From assembly GCA_946965045.2 (NCBI GenBank), contig OX337239.1:310001-374000 (forward strand): DNA of 64,000 nucleotides. The letters are read 5' to 3'. Positions 9,697 to 21,071 of the stretch are shown here, piece after piece. Under the pieces are notes generated by a model, which saw only the letters and a list, made by a program, of their open reading frames with translations, was not told the DNA's origin and searched no databases. The stretch comes from Epithemia pelagica (lineage: Eukaryota; Bacillariophyta; Bacillariophyceae; Surirellales; Surirellaceae). The position numbers and the translations under genes were made by a program. How positions within the stretch are numbered: position 1 is the first letter of the stretch; each line of letters begins with the position of its first letter.

Positions 9697-11126
9697 ACTC
9701 CGGGTCTGCATCCGGGAACATTTGGGTCAATATTTCTTCCATGCCTGCAGTATCGGTCGGAGGTTGGGAAGAGGACGGCATAGATCCCTTGCTTGGTTCT
9801 GCGTTGGGTTTCACAGGTGCGGGTGCTGCCTTGTTGCTGGAAGCCGAAATCTGCGCGTGGAGGAATGTCAACAAATCCTTGGCAGTCGGATCCGAGAGAA
9901 TTTGGGTGGCAATGGTTCAAACAGCGGCGGTTCCGGGGCCTGGGCCAAACTGGTCCCATCTCGAATCATCCAGGCGGCCAAAATATCCGGAGGAACATCC
10001 TTTTGTTGCAAGACTTGCAAGAATGCTTTGGCTTCAATGTCGACTGCTTCGAGGGAAATGACTTAGCTTTTTGGCATTTCCACAGGTGGCGATGGATCGA
10101 AACGCATTTCCGATGGCTGCGGCTGCTGTTGTTCTCCCATGAGTTTGATGAGCTTACTCGATGGTTCCTCACCCTGGTTGGCAGACGGTTCCATTCCATT
10201 GGACTACTCTTGTGATTTTTGTAGTTCCTCCCTGGCATCCCGTTGGAGTTCCTCCAAGGTCAAATAAGGATTGCTGCTTGTTGCGTAAATTCCAAAAAGG
10301 CTTGCCACAAGATACCTCGATCTTGTTCTTCCTGTACGGGCCCATTGGTCCCCAACAAGGCTCGAATAGACATGTCTTGCGCCTTGCGTTTCCGTCCCCG
10401 CTCTTGCGCAAATTGGGCAAAGGACAAACACACCGTTCCGAAAATGCCCGCCATTGGACAATGCGTCGAATTGTTGACAAGAGGACAAATATTCGGCATA
10501 GGCGAGTCAGAGTGTCACAATGGTTGTTATTGGCCAATAGTTTGCGAGCATCGTCCATCCAGGTCAACAAGGCCGATTGAAACATCATTGGACCGCCTTC
10601 CAAGGCATCCTTTTCCGTATTCTTGTCTTGAGCCGCTTGAAGCACCACATGGGGGTCGACTTTGTTGGCGGCTTGTAATTCGTTTGCCGAGGATATGTTC
10701 AAAGAATGGCGAGAACGAAACAAGACGTATAGTATCGAATGGTGTTATGCTAAACATGGGATAGGCACCAAAGGCTCCCACTTTGGAGGGATTGGGATTG
10801 CCTTGGGCAATTTTGCGCAATCGGGCCCAATCCTGGGGACCAACCGCGAGTCCATTGTTGCGATACAAGACTTGCGTGACCACGCCATTGTTACCAGTCG
10901 AACATCGAATTTCGACGCGCGTGGCTTTGGCATTGTTGCTAGTTTGCAACAATTCGCGATAGACGGCCCCGGCATAGACGGCCAAAATCTTGTCCATCCA
11001 GGCCCGTTGAGTCCTCACTTCCACTCGTTCTTCTTGTGCCATTGAAGCATCCGTATCCGTGCTGTCCCCCCACAAGTCCTGCAAGGGGTTGATCATAGTA
11101 CTGTTGCTGCTCGACGACGACGACAT
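9479..11126 (-). pseudogene. DUF3684 (sacsin/GHKL-type ATPase) gene, internally deleted and frameshifted
   Basis: Starting at ATG 11126 the frame encodes an Hsp90/sacsin-like GHKL ATPase module with the DUF3684 order: AWMDKILAVYAGAVYRELLQ, VEIRCST, YRNNGLAVGPQDWARLRKIA, GNPNPSKVGAFG. The catalytic Glu of RELLQ is kept. The Mg-binding Asn region usually read as NADDA is TSNNA, and the second glycine motif (GAFGVGFYS) is shortened to GAFG-AYPMFS, where a few residues are lost. After about 10720 the gene continues only as short pieces in all three frames, for example FAQERGRKRKAQDMSIRALL, NPYLTLEELQRDA, PPDILAAWMIRDGT and LLTFLHAQISASSNKAAP. Family members exceed 1000 residues, so most of the middle is gone. 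This is a clear pseudogene. Confidence 0.75.
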
Positions 11127-11966
11127 GGTGTGGTGGTTCGCCCCAACAGGATCGAGTGTATCTCCAAGCTTTGCAAACCTGGAGGAATGCTACTCTTCTT
11201 CTTCTTCTTCCCCCCGTTTCTCCTTTGTGTCTGTTCCTTCCCCTTTGTGTTTCCTCTCTCGCTTTGTTCTCACGTGGAGAGTTGGACATAACCAATCTCC
11301 TCAAGTCTCGATCGAGAGAAATGATGAATGACAAGGACAACAGTGGACGAGGGTGGAACAATGTGGAATTGGCCGTGGTTGTGCTCGAACGGTGGTTTTG
11401 CCAGAGGCGGTTTGGGTGGTGGGACCACCACAACAGGCTGGAGAATACGATCGACTGGGAGTCCACGAGCGCGCAATTCGTGCTAGGTTGTATGAAACAA
11501 ACAAGGCGGCGTGTGTTTGTTTGGTTCGGATGATTGTGTGTGATTTGTGGTTGTTTGTTTGTTTGTTTGGTTGGTTGGTTCGGATGATTGTGTGTGATTG
11601 TGATGGTGGTTGACTCGACACGCACGGCGAGAGTACCATTGTGGCTCAAATCACAGACGGGAGACGTAGAGTCCCCTCCTCCTCCTTCTTGTAGTTGTAA
11701 GGAGAGAGAGAGAGAGACGGCTCCACCCATGACGACGACGACGACGAGCAACACATTAAAGATCTCTTGTCGTATTGCAGCAAGGACCGCGTTGATTCGA
11801 ATTCTTCTTCGGTCCGGCCAACCAAGATTTCCAAACAACGAGGTAAATGTTGTGCGCACTTCGATTCCTTCCGGTTTCCTTTCATCCTCCGTTCGTCCAG
11901 ACCACCACCAGGATTGCACAAGTGTCTCTTGTTCTCTCTCGACTGGCGATTGTTTCAACATCATCA

Positions 11967-12490
11967 TCATCCTCCGGACGGTACTGTCGTCAGGACGACC
12001 CATCCACAGTGATACAGGATTCGATACGCAACCAACAAGACGAGAAAGACGGCCAATCCATGTTCCACCAACCCAAAGAGTAGTTTCAGACAAGCAGTAT
12101 TCGTTGTCATTGGGTTGTCGTCGTTCTTGTCATGAAACTGAACGGAAATAGGCGTGTCCTGAGTGGTTTGGCTGTCATTGTCATTCTCCTCGTCGTCCAA
12201 ACGCCCGACTCGCACCATCCGACGGGGATCCACCACAATGACCATGGGAACAGGAGCATGGCATGATGGTCGTCGTCGTAGTTCACGATGATCCTGTCGT
12301 GGTCGTCCATGCGAACCACAGACAGTTGCGGCATGACCGCTGCCATGACTGTTACTGCCACTGTTGCTCCAGCAACTGTCGTCGGCATCCTCCGGAAAGA
12401 CGGTCGTTGTGGCTTGTGTGGGAGGATTGTTATCGCCGTGAGTTCCTTTCGCGGCCATGGAAGACCAACCACCGAGGAAAAAGCAGGCAT
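11967..12490 (-). pseudogene. Possible small C-terminal-TM protein, frameshifted
   Basis: Two minus-strand frames combine plausibly. One (about 12490-12260) gives MAAVMPQLSVVRMDDHDRII. The other (about 12260-11967) gives an acidic linker DDEENDNDSQTTQDTP and a hydrophobic helix LFGLVEHGLAVFLVLLVAYR near the end. A single frameshift near 12260 would be needed. No family was recognised, and trinucleotide-repeat composition (GAC/GTC) can produce open frames by chance, so support is weak. Confidence 0.25.
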
Positions 12491-12524
12491 CTCCTGCTTG
12501 TGGTTGCTGCTTGGTGGGTGTCAT

Positions 12525-14380
12525 GGTTGGTGGCACGAGGGAATCTCTCGCGCTGTCTCGTCGTCCGACACACACAATATGGTTGGAAGGACAATCTCCA
12601 ATGACTCTCTCTCTCTCTCAGTCTCCCTGGATTCCAAACAAATGGAAAAGACTAGTAGAATCGATCGTATTGTTGTTGTTGAAACACACCAGTGTCTTTT
12701 GGGTCAATGATGTTGAATCGCCTCTAGAGAGCAAACTGTCGGAGTTCGCTTCTCTGTTCTCTGTCACTGAGCTTTGTGTCTGTTGAACCATGGAGCATGG
12801 AGATTTTCCTCCATGGATGGTGCGTCCGTTGGGCGGTTTTGGGCGATTGGCACTTTCATTTTGAAAACGAGTCACATACTCCTAATCGGTGATTTGTATT
12901 TCAATGATTCAGGGAGTATCCTCCGAAGGAAAAATCATCTCACTCCCCATCCAACAGAGACTTTGTAATCTCTGGGAAGTATCGATGGTTGGTAGGTGCC
13001 GCGTCACGACACGAGGCATGACACTGTGACGTCCCACGAGTCTTCTTCTGGAGCCTGCATCGCCGGCCGGTGGCAAAAGCGCCAGCCGATATACTGAACA
13101 AGAGCAGCGATCGAACCATGTTCACAAAACAAGGAACAAAAAGGTGAAGTCGCCCGGCCTCTTCTTGAAAGAACCAAAAAAAGTCGCTCCTCTGTCTCTC
13201 TCTTTGTTCTCGTGGTGGCGATTCTTCATGTGCTGGCCACTCACGCGTCGTTTCCGATTCGTTCCAGGCGCCGCAAGGATTGGAACACGATTGTCGGTGA
13301 CTGAACCAAGGCAACACGGGGACACTGACGTTCGTTGGCTCTCTCTACGGACTGTTCGATTCCAGTGTGGAAACCAAGCACGATCAGGTCCATGAAACAC
13401 AAACAAAGGAGATTGGGAACGATGCAACGAAACGGATTGCCGTGTGAAACACGCGTTCTTGAAAGTCTTGTCGTCGTCGTCATACATCAAAAGAGAATGT
13501 CTCCAAATGGCCCATTGCTTCATTCTTGTGCGGGCACACGACGGATCTACCAGCCGCCACAATCAGAGGTCTCATCCAACAATAATGATCCATTCGACAC
13601 ACAATACTACTACTTCACAAAAGAGCCGCAGAGCTCTGATAAATGTGGTGACGGGGCCAATTTCTTCGTTTGTGGCGAGAGGAGAATAATCCACAACCGT
13701 CCTGGACACGCCATGCAAAGAGATCTCTACTGTAGGATGCGTTCCACAATCTACACAGTGGTTGGTCCTCCAAAAGAACCTTGACAATGACGGAGAGCAG
13801 TGTGACGATTGTTGCGTCATTCTGCACAGTCACTGAGAAGAATCACCATTGCACCACGGGGCTCGTTGGAGTTGGACATGTTGGAACACGTTTCTATCGT
13901 ATATACACCATCAGGCGAGTGATGCTATCTGCGAGAAACAAAGAGGGCAAAGGACCCCATACTATGTGCGACGGTGCAACTGAGGAACCAGAATGCGATT
14001 CCATCTCCACCAGGAACTTCATTCCGCGAGTTCCGATCTGGGAGTACCACGCTCGAAAACCCAATCGTGCTGCACCTCTTGCGCGTATAGTCTTGGAGGC
14101 AGGCTCTCGTTCCCGTTCCCTCTGTGAATCATAGAAGACAACATGTGTGTTCGATCGAGAACGAGCCTGGATTGATCCACATCAACTGGTATTATGTAAG
14201 AGCGAGAAGAAAACAAAGTTGCAAACGATCACGTAGAATGATTTCTGCAACAGGAAACAGAACCCCACGCAACGAAAGGTGCTCCGACGGACGAAACGCA
14301 TCCTTCACAAAAGTGATTCGTTGATGTGGCAACAGTGCTTATACATGTCTTCCCGAGTGCTGCAGTAGGAGAAAGTCTTT
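12525..14380. other. Long intergenic stretch, nothing recognised
   Basis: Short open frames occur on both strands but none has a domain, consistent composition or supported start. There is a CT-rich run at 12606-12625. The last about 150 bases should contain the promoter of the kelch gene starting at 14381. Confidence 0.45.
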
Positions 14381-15622
14381 ATGTCAAAAAATTTAGAAAG
14401 CGGTCCATCGCTCCGAGAAGGGCATGATATTCAAGACATGAAAATCCACGAACAAGCGCTCTTGTCTGGACTGGAGTTCCGCTACAACAAAGACAAATCT
14501 GAGGAACCCATTTGGAGTGCATCCACTTTGCCTCCATGGCGGGGACGGAGTCGGATCCACCACGCTTCGGTTGTTGTGCATCATCCAGCCTCGAAACACG
14601 ACGAGAAGGTTGTGGTGATCAGCGGAGGAACTGTGACGGAAATTTGCCTTCCAGCAGATTCGGTGATTCTATTATATGATGACCGTAACAAGTGGCAACA
14701 AGGACCCCCTATGCGAGAAATACGGAGTGGGCATGCTTCGGTGGTATGCAATGGCGCTGTTTACGCCATTGGCGGACGCAGCGAATCTTACTTTTATTCG
14801 ACTAACAACGGCGGTCCATCGGGCTTGGATTCGATTGAACGCATCCATGTTAGGGACTTGTTTCCGCATTCATTATCGTCTCGAAGCAGCAGCACGAATG
14901 GATGGACGATGTTGAACTGTCGTCTGTCGACGAAACGACATGGGTGTGCCGCCGCTGTTGTACATGACAGATTTATTGTGGTGGCCGGGGGGTTGAATGG
15001 ATTGAATTATTTATCATCGGTTGACATTCTCGACACGGCATGTGGAAATTCATGTATTGTCACATCTGGACCATCGTTGGAAACACGTCGAAGTTTTTTA
15101 GGAATGGCTGTGATTCGACAACGTATATATGCTGTTGGTGGGAGTAATAGATGGGATGCCCTGAGCTCAGTCGAATATCTCGAATTTGATGATTTGTTGG
15201 ATAACACAGCAAAAAGTACAGAGTCTGTGTTCCCTTTTTCCAAGTCCTGGACAATGCACAAGGAACTGAGTCTGAAGTCGCCTCGAAATCAACATGGTGT
15301 AGTCCAAGTGGGTTCCTGTCTTGTCGTTGCAGGAGGATACACCAGCGGTGTAGGTGTAGGATCACATTATGTGGTGGAAGTTTTAGATGCGGCGAAAGAC
15401 ATGTGTTGGGAGCTTCCCAACTTGAAAGAGTCGAGGACTGGCTGTAGCATGGTGTCCTTGTCGAATTGTATCGCTGTGATTGGTGGGCTTCATGCGGAAG
15501 AGCCTTGCGAAACCATCGCACTTGTGGACAAGAACAGTCGACTATTTGCTCGTTTGGTGGAAATGGGTAAGAGTCCAATGTATAGCTTGAGGAACGCCTA
15601 TGTGGAACGATACCGCAACTGA
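14381..15622 (+). CDS. Kelch-repeat protein, copy 1
   Basis: An intact ATG-to-stop frame of 413 codons. Six double-glycine blade motifs are visible in order: VVVISGG, GAVYAIGG, RFIVVAGG, RIYAVGG, SCLVVAGG and CIAVIGG, each followed by a strand with a conserved aromatic or Trp (WTMLNC, WTMH, CWELPNL). This predicts a single six-bladed beta-propeller with no other domain such as BTB, F-box or TM, so it is a protein-interaction scaffold of unknown partner. The family core starts at MKIHEQALLSGL (residue about 21), and this copy has an extra N-terminal 20 residues. It is the only plus-strand member of the five kelch genes in the window. No intron is needed. Confidence 0.85.
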   Translation: MSKNLESGPSLREGHDIQDMKIHEQALLSGLEFRYNKDKSEEPIWSASTLPPWRGRSRIHHASVVVHHPASKHDEKVVVISGGTVTEICLPADSVILLYDDRNKWQQGPPMREIRSGHASVVCNGAVYAIGGRSESYFYSTNNGGPSGLDSIERIHVRDLFPHSLSSRSSSTNGWTMLNCRLSTKRHGCAAAVVHDRFIVVAGGLNGLNYLSSVDILDTACGNSCIVTSGPSLETRRSFLGMAVIRQRIYAVGGSNRWDALSSVEYLEFDDLLDNTAKSTESVFPFSKSWTMHKELSLKSPRNQHGVVQVGSCLVVAGGYTSGVGVGSHYVVEVLDAAKDMCWELPNLKESRTGCSMVSLSNCIAVIGGLHAEEPCETIALVDKNSRLFARLVEMGKSPMYSLRNAYVERYRN

Positions 15623-15876
15623 AAAAGAGAGGCTGCCATTGCTACAAATGATATCCGTCCATGCCATAGAGCTCTATAAGTAGAAAGTAGTCTACCGTCT
15701 GAATGAAGAAGATATTATTCGTAGGAGTAGGGGTACCAACAGAAATACTCCCACACAATAGGTGGAAAGCAGCCGTGGGTGTGCTATTACTACAGATGAA
15801 ACAAACAAACAGACAGACAAAGCGCGAATCAACATAAAGCCCGTAGTACAGTGTGTTCCAAAAGATGCACTTCCTG

Positions 15877-17942
15877 TCATTGAGCATCGTCGTCCTCGTC
15901 CGGACCCAGACACCCGCGAACAGAGGGCAGTTTCCTCCAAATCTCTGTAAAGGCCCAGAGAATAAACAAGGCCAAACGAATCCCCATGACTTGTCCCATT
16001 CCCACCACAAAGAGGACCGAGATCATGGTGGGAAAGGACAAATGATTCGTCAAAGGAACGGCCGCTTCCTGGGAGGAGGTTTCCACAATGGAGAAAAAGG
16101 CAATTCTCCAAATGGCGGCACCCGGCACGAGCAAATACAAACTGGGCATGAGACAAAACCACAAATCACTCCGTTGATATTGAAATCGATTGTTTCGTCG
16201 ATAGCCATTTCGGGTATCACCCGCGCCTTGATCGGCCCATCCATGATCCACAAACCGCACGACGGTAGGAGACTGCGGCGTCGCCGTGAGCACGGGGGTG
16301 GGAATCTTGGGAGTGCCTTGTTCGGTAACGTGGTGAGTGGTGTCCGTGACCAAGGGCTCGGTAATGTCTTTGCGGCGTTGGAGTTTCTTGAGGAGGAAGG
16401 CAGTCGGTTCCACGGCCAATTTGGTCAAGTGAAGCTTGTTCAAAAGAACAATCAACACGTGGGCCGTGATTGTCACCAAAAGGGCTGGAATAAAATTCCC
16501 AATAAACATGGGTTGTTTCCACGTGACCGTCAACATGTACTGGGAATGAAGACCCAGCATTTGCGTCAAGATGCAAATCGGCCAGTGCTTGGGGGACACT
16601 CGTAAATGCATCAAGGCTCCCACGCCCAAGATTGGATACAAGTAGGGGAACCAAAAGGGATCCACTGCACCCATTCGGTTCGGAGCCGTGCATGGAGCAG
16701 TGATTCGGTCAAAATGGTCCGGACCACCGTATCCAGAGAACCACAAGCCAATGGCCACGCCGAAACCCAATCCAAACGATCGTAAGGCAGCCAAACAAAA
16801 TCGAGTCAATCCAGTAATCACCAAGTTCTGAGTGATTTCATAGAGACTCAAAACAAAGGAGATTCCATGTAGAAAACAAAAGAGTGAACCAAGTACTTGC
16901 GCTCTAAAGCAAGAAGATTCCGGAAAGAGAACTGTCCAGTACGTTGACTGTAGCAAAAGAATAAGAAGGATGATGAGAGAATAGCTTCTCCGTTTCATTG
17001 TGCCAATCATGAAAGAAGATCAAGAGAACGTACCAGCATGGCAGTTGCAATAGCAATCAAAAACTCTTCCACTCCGACCAGTTGCGAATGCTTGGAACAC
17101 AAGAAATGAATAATACCAGCCACAGAACCAATGACAAAGCATGCCATAAAGTCCGTAAGAGTTCCTCCAAAGTACACAACACATCCAAAGGACGCTAACA
17201 GAGGGAACAGGGCAATGCGACCGGGGAACTGCCGATAAAAAAGCTCAAAGCCTCGAAAGGCCTTCTTGGATGGCCCATTCTTGCTGCTGGCTTTGGTAGT
17301 AGTAGTAGCTGTGCTGGTGCGTTCTTCACAGACTTGAATCCGTTGGAGGCCTTCGGTAACGGATATCGAATCCTCCAGAACTCCCAAGGCAATCCGCGAC
17401 AATTCTTGCATGGCGTAACCATCATAGTCACTGGCGAATCGATGATAGGTCATAATGGCTCCCTGCTGATAGGTCCAGCGCGTCGCGGCAATTTCAATTT
17501 CCAAGTCTAAATCCTCCACCTTGAGCTTCTTGCGCAATTCATCGACAAAGGACCGCGTGAGAAAGGCGGCATATGCCACTTTGAGCATGGAATCTGCAAT
17601 CCGAATGATAAAGAGGACGGAACAGACTTGTTGATAGGTCATGTCCTCAAAGTCACTGAGACGCTTCACAAAGGGACGGAGCTTGATGGGAACCGGTATG
17701 TCATCCCACGATGATGTCGAAGAGAATGTTGTCCGGCTGTTATTGCTCGAAAGGGAACCATAGTAGTTCTTGTGCTGTTTGATCAGAGAGAGATTTGTCA
17801 AAATTCCTTGGGCTGCGGTTTTCGTGAGCGACGCCGGAGGAGATTCAATGTCAAAGTCCTCGTCGCTGCCTACCAGTCTGTGCTCGAGCGTGCGCCTTTC
17901 ACGACGTTCCAAACACAGCGCTTCTACGTAACGCGATGACAT
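15877..17942 (-). CDS. ThrE/Prm10-like putative amino-acid (Thr/Ser) exporter, spliced
   Basis: Two frames join through an 86-nt GT-AG intron (17033-16948; donor GTACGT, acceptor TTGCTACAG, phase 0). The exons are 17942-17034 and 16947-15877, giving about 659 residues. Exon 1 has a disordered N-terminus, then the ThrE_1-type soluble domain (YDGYAMQELSRIALGVLEDS). Exon 1 also carries membrane helices including GRIALFPLLASFGCVVYFGG and FMACFVIGSVAGIIHFLCS, ending EFLIAIATAMLV. Exon 2 carries the ThrE_2-type helices (LGFGVAIGLWFSGYGGPDHF and PFWFPYLYPILGVGALM) and two more near the end. The bacterial ThrE and fungal Prm10 families share this two-part architecture. Substrate and membrane are not evident from sequence. 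The start ATG at 17942 is the first in frame. Confidence 0.85.
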
Positions 17943-19490
17943 GCTGTCTGAAAGTACCGTTGCCTAATAGAATGCCAGGAACAAACCGCAAGAGAAGAGA
18001 GTGATCTTGCTTCCTCAGCAACCACTCCTATCACGTTCATTATCAGCAGCGATGTCATGCTGCTGCTGCTGGTCTTTCTTCCTCCTTGGCTGTGCGGAAC
18101 ACATCTTGAACGAAAAGTGTTCGAGACATCCAACAGATCAGCCAACATGATTCACAGGCAACAACTTGTGAAAACCTCGTTTGAGCAATCTTTCAGACGG
18201 TCCAACACCAAACGCGACCTAACGCGACCAGATGCCAAAAAAGCGACCGGCTGGTGGCTCAACTGGGTTGAGAGTTGAAGATTGGAAATTAGATCTGCAC
18301 CCAAAGACCACCGGCCATCACCATGAGATTGGAGACGAAATCACCTCAACGTTCATAACGGGCGCTTCTTGTTGCATGCACACAGGATATTCTCGCTATT
18401 TCAGGTTGTTGATGTTTCTCGTCTGGGTTCACTCAGGATCTCCCCTCATGCCGTTTGTTGTTTCTACGCAATTTCGGATCGCTTCTAGACTTGAGGCAAG
18501 AGTTGAAGAAGTGATTGTTCACTCCGTCTTTGGGATCAGCTAGGAAGGCGGGAAGACCACCCGGACTTGGCCATTCATAATCATTTACGGAAGGTACGAC
18601 ATGAAAATGTATCCTATAGTGATCCATATCGAGAACTCGAAGCACAATAAACCGGCGCAGGAGACTACTTTGTTTGATCATGGCGGTAACTTTGGCACAT
18701 GAATGCATTACGATGGCCTTGAAGATCAATGTTGCGAACCTGACAACTCTGATTTTTTGCAGAATGCTGGTCGGTTGCCATCCAAGTTGATTCTCCAACT
18801 TCACGACAAACCTCTAGAGAGTCATCATGAACCAGCAAGACGCAGACGCATCTCCTGATCCTTCAAAAGAGAAGCCCACTCGTCCTCAGAGACCACGAGT
18901 CAATATTTCGTAGTTGGGTTGGATCCATGAGAGATTTGAACGGAAGAACCTGGATGGAGCTCCTCCTCCGTTGTGCTTGGTGTGTTATGTGGCTGAGTCG
19001 GGTAGCGGGGCAGGCGCGGCATTTCACGCGGGAAGCATGTCGTGGAAGCCCGCCGCGCAAGTCGTCCCACGATTGTGATTAGGGGGGAGATTGGCAGGCA
19101 ACACGGGGGAAAACTGTGTGACCACACGAGAGTGAGTTTGCGGCCACAATTTGATGGATGGAACTCGTCGTTCTTGCTCTTGCGGCCCCATTCAAAAAGT
19201 GTGAGTGGAACCTGAGTTTCCCAGGATTGTGAGATGTGACCTCGACAACAAACAATGCTCGTTCGCTACAACGAGGCAACCACCCTTCTCACATTTTTGA
19301 TTCCCTCTTCAGTTTCCCACGTGTCCTTGTCTTGCCATTCATTGCTTCACGGAGCTTTCTCGTTCCACGCTGGACCCCTCGGACACGCTGTGATTTTGCA
19401 CCTCTCTCTCGCACCAATCGGTACCCTCCATTGATCCGTCTCTTCTGGATCCAGTGATTGTAGAAGTTCCGGGCTTTGTTCACAAAAGTC
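17943..19490. other. Shared upstream region of divergent genes
   Basis: About 1.5 kb separates the exporter from the disordered protein gene. A minus-strand open frame at 18433-18804 reads as plausible protein but has no recognised motif. Otherwise nothing is supported. Confidence 0.4.
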
Positions 19491-21071
19491 ATGACACAAT
19501 CGATCATGGCCGGCAGTTTTCCCCAGTGGATCGTCCGCACCGCACTCACAACGAGTGAGACGCTGTGTGCAACATTTTCGTGGCAGGACCAAGACGATGA
19601 CGACCAGAATGGTAGACGTACTTGCAGAAAAAACAAGAGTCGAAGGATTCTTCCAGATGGAGATCCATACCAGGATGACGACGACCAGGACGCCTTTGAC
19701 GATTATCCAGAGGACACTCTGGGGGATGATGATCCAATACCACTTTGTTTAAACCACGTATGGAAGGACTTTGATTCCTCCCTGGATAACTTGGCCTCGG
19801 ATATTTTATCCTTTGCCACATCGACACCTCCCATTCCTCGAGAAATAACCATTTCGAACGAGGCCGAATCTCCAGTGGGCCATGGGCGACGAGCCATGGA
19901 ACAAGAACAACAACACCACAGACATTTGCCGTCCACCAGCTTGATTCCCCCCAGACCGCTTTCCCGGACTGCGCCACGCTTGGTTCGCCATTCCCCTGTC
20001 TCTCCGGCCGGTAGTCCTTGCCACAGCTGCAACAACGATCTGATTGCGTCCGGTACATCGGTGGTTTCCTCCTTAGGTTCCGAAAGTCTAGTGGCCAATT
20101 CCAACAACGAAGAAGAAGAAGAAGAGGAAGATAGTTTGTTGGAGGACCTGGAGGACGAGATTGAATTCATGGCAAGCCTCCCGGGACCGCTCCGGCGGCA
20201 ACCGTGGAGCAGCAGTGAAACTGGAACTGTCCAGTCTCCCCTTCGCATGTCCCGAGAGACGGCGCCAGTGGACCGACCATCGTCACCCTTGGTGCAGTCC
20301 CCGGCAGTCAACCGGACCTTTGTCTTTTCGCCCCCCGACATTTCACGCCACGCCGTGTCTCTGTCACAACGGTCCGGTTCCGCATTTCCAAGGACGAGTG
20401 CAACGATGAATCATGGTACCACAGACGACTCGGGACTTTCTGCTGCAGACGAGAATACATGTTCGCTACTCGTCATGGAACGAGAGGATGTGACGACAAC
20501 AAGTTCCGCGTTGGAGTCGGGACGATCGCAAGAGCCATTGAGTAGTGAGGGGGTGATTTCGGAACGGGACCAACCCGAAGAAGGTGCATCGACCACATGT
20601 TTCACCTATTCGACACAAGAAACGAGCGATTCCTTTTTCCTCCCGTCCCATCTTGACAGTTCACCACCCACCGAGCTTGTTCGACAACAACAACAACAAG
20701 AAGAAGTGGAAACAACGACGAATCGGTCCTGTCCTCCCAATGATTGCGCCGACGGATCGAGTTACAGTACATCCTACAACAATCATGATTATTACATTCT
20801 CCAGGCAGCCACCACGGTCAAACGCATGTTGGTAGTAACGAATCCAAACCAAACTCTTGAAAGTCCTCTCCTGAGCCACCACACAACCAAGAACAAGAAA
20901 CTACGAGAGCGATCGCCGACGACGCGCAAAACCACCACCACCACCAAGGGCCTCCATCGCTCGCATTGGTTTTTACCTTCTCCTCAAGAAACCTGCATGT
21001 CTGGAATGAGCACACCGAGCCATTCACCCACATGTTCGCCCTGCGGTTCCGTGGCCGAAATCTCGGTATAG
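19491..21071 (+). CDS. Large disordered acidic protein, hypothetical
   Basis: An uninterrupted frame of 526 codons begins at ATG 19491 (MTQSIMAGSFPQW). The sequence is almost entirely low complexity: D/Q/E-rich near the N-terminus, an E-run with LLEDLEDEIEFM at about residues 205-225, then S/P/T-rich stretches, a Q run and a basic T-rich part. The most structured-looking segment is LNHVWKDFDSSLDNLASDIL (about residues 85-105). No catalytic or binding domain was recognised. Length and clean frame support a real gene. Numerous SP/TP and RxxS sites would suit phosphorylation, but that is inference. Confidence 0.55.
   Translation: MTQSIMAGSFPQWIVRTALTTSETLCATFSWQDQDDDDQNGRRTCRKNKSRRILPDGDPYQDDDDQDAFDDYPEDTLGDDDPIPLCLNHVWKDFDSSLDNLASDILSFATSTPPIPREITISNEAESPVGHGRRAMEQEQQHHRHLPSTSLIPPRPLSRTAPRLVRHSPVSPAGSPCHSCNNDLIASGTSVVSSLGSESLVANSNNEEEEEEEDSLLEDLEDEIEFMASLPGPLRRQPWSSSETGTVQSPLRMSRETAPVDRPSSPLVQSPAVNRTFVFSPPDISRHAVSLSQRSGSAFPRTSATMNHGTTDDSGLSAADENTCSLLVMEREDVTTTSSALESGRSQEPLSSEGVISERDQPEEGASTTCFTYSTQETSDSFFLPSHLDSSPPTELVRQQQQQEEVETTTNRSCPPNDCADGSSYSTSYNNHDYYILQAATTVKRMLVVTNPNQTLESPLLSHHTTKNKKLRERSPTTRKTTTTTKGLHRSHWFLPSPQETCMSGMSTPSHSPTCSPCGSVAEISV

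Noticed and set aside
10939-12093. 384-codon minus-strand open frame
   Set aside because: It overlaps the DUF3684 start in another frame. Its composition reflects trinucleotide repeats (CAC/GTT), with no motif.
18433-18804. Minus-strand 123-codon frame
   Set aside because: Protein-like in places, but without ATG support, family or paralog.
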